Assembly (NCBI GenBank): GCA_945871945.1
Contig: CAMBXY010000042.1
Location: forward strand, 1-10,717
Source: Bordetella parapertussis
Lineage (GTDB): Bacteria; Pseudomonadota; Gammaproteobacteria; Burkholderiales; Burkholderiaceae_C
DNA: 10,717 nucleotides
Reading direction: 5' to 3'
Positions 7,301 through 10,717 of the stretch are shown here, one piece after another; the first letter of the stretch is position 1; each line of letters begins with the position of its first letter. Below the pieces are notes generated by a model. That model saw nothing but the letters and a program-made list of their open reading frames with translations. It did not search any database and was not told the origin of the DNA. The position numbers were made by a program, and so were the translations under genes.

Positions 7301-8220
7301 ACCCAAAAGGTGCCGGCCAAGGTGACCACTTGGGCGCCGCTGGTGATCTTGAAACGCGCTATGCCAGCACTTCGCCCGGTATTGATGCCGCCCATGTCGA
7401 GACAGCGAACACCGCGTTCTTTCAATGCCTCCATGCCTTTGTACAGCAAGAGGTTGTGCGCATACGCATCGCGCCCCGCGTCATTGGTCCAGCCAATTTG
7501 GTAGGTGGCGGCTTGGCCATGCAGCAAAAACATCATGCCGGCCACGCGGTCGCGGCCAATGTCGGCGCGCAGAGTCAAAACATTGTGGCCAGGCTGTTTG
7601 CGCGAGGCAATGTAGGCATCGACAAAATGCAGCGGCATGCCTTGCAAGCCGCGGTTGTCACGCTGCTGCTGTTCGGCATCCATCAACCAACGGTATTGGC
7701 CCACATTGGTGCCCACGCGGTGCACCGTGAGATCAGATTTTTCAGCTCGGCCCAAGGGTTGGCGAAAGCGTTTCTCCAAACCCGCACGCAAGTCTGGCAT
7801 GGCCGGCGTGAGGTCTAGCAAAGCAGTGGAATAACCCGTCATCACCCGCTTGATGGAGGACAACCCTAGGTTGTCGCCGCTGGGTTCGTCTGGCGTGACA
7901 AACAAAAACCGCAAGCCTTTGACCGGCATGGTTTGTCGCAAGCGGCGGTAAGCATGGGCTTTGTCTTTGCCACTCAGGGCTTGCAGCCACAGCGGCCCCC
8001 GGGTGCACAATGCCACCCCGCCCAAGTTACCAAAGCGGCGCACCACGCATTGGGCCAGCCCCACGGTTTGGCCTTCGGCTTGAATGACAGCGCGAATAAC
8101 GGTGCCGCCGCTGACCAACATGGTCGAGCCATAAGCCCAGTCTTGTTGCAAAGCACCAGCGGCTTGGGCGTGGGCCGCGTCCCATGCGTGGGTGTCTTGG
8201 GTGCCCCACTCCACCTTCAT
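7297..8220 (-). CDS. FemAB/GNAT-fold acyltransferase-like protein leading the ccm operon
   Basis: The 307-residue protein resembles the FemAB/GNAT superfamily, whose members transfer amino acids from aminoacyl-tRNA to peptidoglycan precursors or acetyl groups to small molecules. Supporting features are the N-terminal LQQDWAYG (24-31), like the QS-x-WG entrance motif of FemX-type proteins, and two GNAT-like halves (about 35-135 and 165-300). The C-terminal halves also show typical patterns: VAGMMFLLHGQAATYQIGWT (226-245), then CLDMGGIN (273-280) and GIARFK (286-291). No membrane segment or signal peptide is seen, so it should be cytoplasmic. The substrate cannot be deduced. It starts at ATG 8218-8220 with an AGCAGG-like Shine-Dalgarno about 9 nt upstream. 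It ends in an ATGA overlap with ccmA, so it is probably co-translated with the cytochrome c genes; why is unclear. Confidence 0.8.
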   Translation of the reverse strand: MKVEWGTQDTHAWDAAHAQAAGALQQDWAYGSTMLVSGGTVIRAVIQAEGQTVGLAQCVVRRFGNLGGVALCTRGPLWLQALSGKDKAHAYRRLRQTMPVKGLRFLFVTPDEPSGDNLGLSSIKRVMTGYSTALLDLTPAMPDLRAGLEKRFRQPLGRAEKSDLTVHRVGTNVGQYRWLMDAEQQQRDNRGLQGMPLHFVDAYIASRKQPGHNVLTLRADIGRDRVAGMMFLLHGQAATYQIGWTNDAGRDAYAHNLLLYKGMEALKERGVRCLDMGGINTGRSAGIARFKITSGAQVVTLAGTFWV

Positions 8221-8252
8221 GACGCCATACCTGCTTTGGTTAACATGCGCAC

Positions 8253-8447
8253 ATGTGGAGCAGATTTAAACGCACCCCTGTGCAAACCGTGATGGGCCAC
8301 CGCCTGCCCGAGCCGCGCCTGACCTGGCAAGCGGGAATGTGGCTGGTGGTTTGTTTGGGACTGCCTTTGTTGTTGCTGGGCACGCTCATCGACTTGGCCA
8401 TACAGCTGAGCACCGGCATTTGCACCGGTTTGTGGTGTTTTTTCTAA
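8253..8447 (+). CDS. Small predicted single-pass membrane protein, unrecognised
   Basis: A 64-residue protein with a basic N-terminal part (residues 1-27, with several Arg and His) and one strongly hydrophobic stretch at about 28-52 (WLVVCLGLPLLLLGTLIDLA), then a short tail rich in aromatic residues and cysteine. I do not recognise the family. Evidence that it is real: 48 of its 64 codons end in G or C by my count, matching neighbouring real genes, and the hydrophobic segment with positive residues on its N-terminal side is protein-like. Evidence against: no Shine-Dalgarno is visible before the ATG, and it overlaps an open frame on the other strand (8217-8462) whose Gln/His-rich product looks like a shadow. 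The start lies only 32 bp from the start of the divergent transferase gene, so its promoter would have to sit within that gene's 5' end. Confidence 0.55.
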   Translation: MWSRFKRTPVQTVMGHRLPEPRLTWQAGMWLVVCLGLPLLLLGTLIDLAIQLSTGICTGLWCFF

Positions 8448-8473
8448 AGCGTGGCCATTCATAAAGTGGGCAT

Positions 8474-8498
8474 CTTAGCGGGTGGGCTCGCAGCTAAG
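8474..8498. other. Imperfect dyad downstream of the small membrane gene
   Basis: CTTAGC (8474-8479) and GCTAAG (8493-8498) can pair around a 13-nt loop, 26 bp after the stop of the small membrane gene. There is no T-run after it, so it is at best a weak terminator or the left edge of the palindrome-rich region that follows. The bases between 8448 and 8510 hold nothing else that I can support. Confidence 0.2.
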
Positions 8499-8510
8499 GC
8501 AAATCTCAAA

Positions 8511-8578
8511 TTAAAGCTTTCTTTATAAAGATTGACTTTAATTAAAGAATTCTTTAATATCCACGCTTTAAATTAAAG
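8511..8578. promoter_or_regulatory. Array of TTAAAG/CTTTAA palindromes, putative operator cluster of the Fic gene
   Basis: This very AT-rich stretch is built from copies of one hexamer in both orientations. Perfect palindromes are AAAGCTTT (8513-8520), CTTTATAAAG (8521-8530), CTTTAATTAAAG (8536-8547) and TTAAAGAATTCTTTAA (8542-8557). A fourth site, CTTTAAATTAAAG (8566-8578), is symmetrical around a single central base. The second and third of the long sites share half-sites and lie on top of the promoter at 8532-8560; the last covers the expected transcription start. Such an arrangement is typical of a dimeric repressor's operators. The Fic protein encoded immediately downstream carries a C-terminal winged-helix-like region, so autoregulation is a reasonable inference, not shown by the sequence alone. 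Confidence 0.6.
8532..8560 (+). promoter_or_regulatory. Sigma70-like promoter of the Fic gene
   Basis: TTGACT (8532-8537, 5 of 6 to the -35 consensus) and TAATAT (8555-8560, 4 of 6 to the -10 consensus) are separated by exactly 17 bp. The expected start of transcription is near 8567, which gives a leader of about 23 nt before the ATG at 8590. Two palindromic sites overlap both hexamers and the spacer, so a bound protein would block polymerase. Confidence 0.6.
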
Positions 8579-8589
8579 TATCTTTTTAT

Positions 8590-9738
8590 ATGCCTCGCAT
8601 CACTGGCAGATATGCCTTATCAAGCACCACTGGGGAAGCCTTCAAGGCATTTATCCCTTATGCCTTGCCGCCTATCGAACCGGCGCTTGATGGAGCAGTT
8701 TGGGCCGGCTTAAACGAAGCTGCCTTAACGGCTTTGCAGCGCTTATCGGCGGTGGCTGGTTTGGTGCCGTCGGTTGACTGGCTGCTCTACAGCGCCATCC
8801 GCAAAGAGGCCTTGCTGAGTTCACAAATGGAAGGTACCCAAGCGACTTTGGTCAACTTGTTTGATGAAGAAGCGGGTTTGGCCATTAGCAATACAGATGA
8901 CGTTGAAGAAGTGACCAACTACCTGAAAGCTTTTCAATGGGCACAAGGAGAAATTCGCAATGAAACAGGTTTGCCCATCAGCGTGCGCTTATTGAAAGAG
9001 GCGCACAGATTGCTGTTAAATGGGGCTCGAGGCTCGGGAAAACAACCCGGTGAATTGCGTCGCTCACAAAATTGGATTGGCGGTACACGCCCAGGCAATG
9101 CCGTATTTGTTCCAGCGCCTGCCGAGCAAGTCCCTGACTTGTTGAGTGAACTTGAACGGTTCATCCACACACCCAGCTCAGATTTGCCGGTTTTGGTTCG
9201 CATAGCTTTGGTTCATGCTCAGTTTGAAACCATTCATCCTTATTTGGATGGCAACGGGCGCATGGGCCGCCTGTTAATCGCTGTTTTGCTCGAACATTGG
9301 CAACTGCTGCCCCAGCCTTTGCTGTACATCAGCGGTTTTCTCAAGCTTCACCAGTCGGAGTACTACCGCCGCTTGTCTGGCATTCGCACCGACGGCGACT
9401 GGGAGGCGTGGATTGCGTTTTTCTTGGAAGCGGTGCAAAGCGCTGCAACCCAATCCGAACAAGCGGTGGTGGCGCTGGCGAGTTTGGTCACGAATGACCG
9501 ACGACGTTTGCTGGCCCATCCCAAAGCCAACGCCATCAGTTACCGATTGTTTGAGTTGCTACCGACCATGCCCCGATTCAATGTAGATCGGGTGTGTCAA
9601 ACTCTTCACACCACCTTTCCCACCGCGAGTGCCGCCATCAAACTGCTGGAAGAGTTGGGTATGGTGAGCGAGTTAACCGGAATGAAAAAGAACCGCACGT
9701 ACAGTTACGCGGCTTATATTGAACTGCTCAGTCAATGA
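8590..9738 (+). CDS. Fic-domain protein (probable adenylyltransferase), class II self-inhibited, with C-terminal winged helix
   Basis: Fic enzymes usually transfer AMP from ATP to hydroxyl side chains of target proteins. The 382-residue protein has the Fic N-terminal domain (about 1-95; GRYALSSTTGEAFKAFIPYALPP), a Fic core (about 100-285) and a C-terminal winged-helix-like segment (about 310-380; LPTMPRFNVDRVCQTLHTTF, TASAAIKLLEELGMV). The catalytic motif HPYLDGNGRMGR is complete at 216-227, with H216 as general base and D220 for metal binding. The inhibitory motif SxxxEG is present at 77-82 (SSQMEG, E81) ahead of the core, as in class II Fic proteins, so no separate antitoxin is required. 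Architecture resembles Shewanella SoFic. No Shine-Dalgarno precedes the ATG, but the N-terminus fits the family. Codons 78-157 have only 36 of 80 ending in G/C, unlike neighbours, suggesting acquisition. The stop overlaps the ABC gene start. Target unknown. Confidence 0.93.
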   Translation: MPRITGRYALSSTTGEAFKAFIPYALPPIEPALDGAVWAGLNEAALTALQRLSAVAGLVPSVDWLLYSAIRKEALLSSQMEGTQATLVNLFDEEAGLAISNTDDVEEVTNYLKAFQWAQGEIRNETGLPISVRLLKEAHRLLLNGARGSGKQPGELRRSQNWIGGTRPGNAVFVPAPAEQVPDLLSELERFIHTPSSDLPVLVRIALVHAQFETIHPYLDGNGRMGRLLIAVLLEHWQLLPQPLLYISGFLKLHQSEYYRRLSGIRTDGDWEAWIAFFLEAVQSAATQSEQAVVALASLVTNDRRRLLAHPKANAISYRLFELLPTMPRFNVDRVCQTLHTTFPTASAAIKLLEELGMVSELTGMKKNRTYSYAAYIELLSQ

Positions 9739-10717
9739 GCGCACTGGCTAAATTCACCATGACATCCCCCCCCTCCCCCCAATCCCTCTCCGGCCTGCTC
9801 CCCTTCGTCAAACCCTACAAGGGTCGCATTGCCATGGCGGGGCTGTTTTTAATGTTGGCTGCGGGGGCCACTTTGGCGTTTCCTTGGGCTTTGAAAGAGT
9901 TGATAGACCAAGGCCTGACGGGGCCGGGCAGTGCCGAGCGCTTGGCGGGTCAATTTGCCCAACTGTTTGGCGTGGCGGCGGCCTTGGCGCTGTTTTCGGC
10001 GGCGCGTTTTTACACCGTCACTTGGTTGGGCGAGCGCATCACAGCAGATGTGCGCAACGCGGTATACGGCCATGTGCTGAAACAAAGCCCCGCGTTTTTC
10101 GAGACCACGCAAACCGGCGAGGTGCTGTCGCGCTTGTCAAACGACACCACACTGGTGCAAACCGTGGTGGGCTCGTCGCTGTCTATGGGTTTACGCAATA
10201 TGGTGATGGGCGCCGGCGCTTTGCTGATGTTGGTCTACAACCACCCCATGTTGATGGTGCAGGTCATTGGTCTCCTGGTGTTGGTGGTGTTGCCCAGCGT
10301 CGCCTTGGGTCGGCGTGTTCGCAAGCTCTCACGCGCCAGCCAAGACCGCGTGGCCGACGCCAGTGCCCTCGCCGCTGAAGTGATGAACGCCATTCCCGTG
10401 GTGCAAAGCTATACCGCCGAAGCCCGCGAAGCCACGCGCTTTATCGACTCTACCGAGCAAGCCGTGAAAACCTCTTTGCGCCGCGCCTTGGCGCGTTCGG
10501 TGTTGGTGGGCTTCATTATTTTGGCCAGCAGTGCGGCGCTGTTGTGGGGCTTGTACCAAGGCACGCTGGCGGTGCGCGACGGCAGCATGAGCGCGGGCGA
10601 ATTGGGGCAAACCGTGGTGTTTGTGATTTTGCTGGCCAGTGCGTTTGCGGTGCTGGGCGAGGTGTACGGCGATTTGCTGCGCGCCGCCGGTGCCACCGAG
10701 CGTTTGATGGAGTTGCT
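9735..10717 (+). CDS. MsbA-related ABC exporter, N-terminal transmembrane domain (3' end outside window)
   Basis: The frame is open from ATG 9735 to the window end (327 residues plus two bases) and encodes the membrane half of an ABC exporter of the MsbA-like, permease-ATPase fusion type. It shows about five to six hydrophobic segments (roughly 32-54, 74-95, 150-170, 172-192, 257-277 and 290-310). The coupling-helix region FFETTQTGEVLSRLSNDTTL (121-140) and the conserved ALAAEVMNAIPVVQSYTAEA stretch (211-230) are also present. The ATPase domain must lie beyond the window. Substrate is not evident; relatives move lipids, peptides or drugs. The first ATG (9735-9737) overlaps the Fic stop; a second in-frame ATG at 9759 is equally plausible, and neither has a clear Shine-Dalgarno. 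A TATATT hexamer at 9715-9720 lacks a convincing -35, so the gene may depend on the Fic promoter. Confidence 0.92.
   Translation, partial: MSALAKFTMTSPPSPQSLSGLLPFVKPYKGRIAMAGLFLMLAAGATLAFPWALKELIDQGLTGPGSAERLAGQFAQLFGVAAALALFSAARFYTVTWLGERITADVRNAVYGHVLKQSPAFFETTQTGEVLSRLSNDTTLVQTVVGSSLSMGLRNMVMGAGALLMLVYNHPMLMVQVIGLLVLVVLPSVALGRRVRKLSRASQDRVADASALAAEVMNAIPVVQSYTAEAREATRFIDSTEQAVKTSLRRALARSVLVGFIILASSAALLWGLYQGTLAVRDGSMSAGELGQTVVFVILLASAFAVLGEVYGDLLRAAGATERLMEL
9766..9780 (+). repeat. Cytosine homopolymer tract (C8-T-C6) in the 5' end of the ABC exporter gene
   Basis: Eight consecutive C (9766-9773), one T, then six C (9775-9780) encode Ser-Pro-Pro-Ser-Pro just after both candidate start codons of the ABC gene. 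Tracts of this kind are prone to polymerase slippage; a one-base change would shift the frame of the whole transporter if translation starts at 9735 or 9759. Confidence 0.75.

Noticed and set aside
6731..7504. Long plus-strand frame of 257 residues opposite ccmA and the transferase gene
   Set aside because: It is antisense to two well-supported genes, is rich in Gln, His, Arg and Ala, and shows no domain pattern.
8400..8430. Direct and inverted repeats of GCACCGG near the end of the small membrane gene as a terminator
   Set aside because: The stem is only 5 bp, lies inside the coding frame and is not followed directly by a T-run.
8217..8462. Minus-strand frame of 81 residues whose stop overlaps the transferase start as ATGA
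   Set aside because: The overlap resembles the operon's other junctions, but the product is rich in Gln, His and Gly with no recognisable pattern, while the opposite strand encodes a hydrophobic helix with high GC3. More likely the shadow of the plus-strand small gene.
8511..8578. CRISPR-like array or insertion-sequence end
   Set aside because: The repeated unit is a short palindromic hexamer with no regular spacers, no transposase and no matching inverted repeat elsewhere in the window that I can see.
9715..9720. TATATT as a -10 element of a private promoter for the ABC exporter
   Set aside because: The hexamer fits 5 of 6, but nothing like a -35 lies 16-18 bp upstream and there is no extended -10.

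Overview
The window looks like chromosomal DNA of a betaproteobacterium, most likely a Burkholderiales member of the Comamonadaceae type. This is an inference from the protein character, the moderately high G+C with TTG-rich leucine usage, and the separate short CcmH and TPR-type CcmI in one cytochrome c maturation operon. Genus cannot be fixed by eye.

Layout. Positions 1-288 (+) hold the C-terminal end of a LuxR/FixJ-type regulator. Convergent to it, 312-8220 (-) is one dense operon, transcribed from right to left: a FemAB/GNAT-like transferase, then ccmA, ccmB, ccmC, ccmD, ccmE, ccmF, ccmG, ccmH and ccmI, the complete System I cytochrome c maturation set. Six of the junctions are 4-base ATGA stop/start overlaps, one is a zero-gap TGA-ATG, and the tiny ccmD is intact. 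Diverging from the operon after only 32 bp is a small predicted membrane protein (8253-8447, +). Next comes a roughly 140-bp gap whose right half is very AT-rich, carrying a sigma70-like promoter embedded in an array of TTAAAG/CTTTAA palindromes, which drives a Fic-domain (probable AMPylating) protein with a C-terminal winged-helix region (8590-9738, +). The Fic stop codon overlaps the first possible start of an MsbA-related ABC exporter that runs off the right edge (9735-10717, +).

How the genes work together. CcmA/CcmB with CcmC and CcmD load heme onto CcmE and release holo-CcmE to the periplasm. CcmG keeps the cysteines of CcmH and of apocytochrome reduced. CcmF, CcmH and CcmI carry out ligation of heme to the CXXCH of apocytochromes. 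All the key residues I looked for are present (Walker and signature motifs in CcmA, WWD motifs and flanking histidines in CcmC and CcmF, the heme-binding His of CcmE, CXXC in CcmG and LRCLVCQN in CcmH), so the pathway appears functional. No c-type cytochrome and no DsbD/CcdA reductant donor is in the window.

The most notable region is 8450-9780. The 5' half of the Fic gene differs in codon use from its neighbours (hand-counted GC3 36/80 codons against 59/80 in the ABC gene and 48/64 in the small membrane gene). It has its own palindrome-rich promoter and is fused by stop/start overlap to the ABC exporter, whose N-terminal codons contain a C8-T-C6 tract. This looks like an acquired, self-regulated Fic gene inserted in front of a resident ABC exporter.
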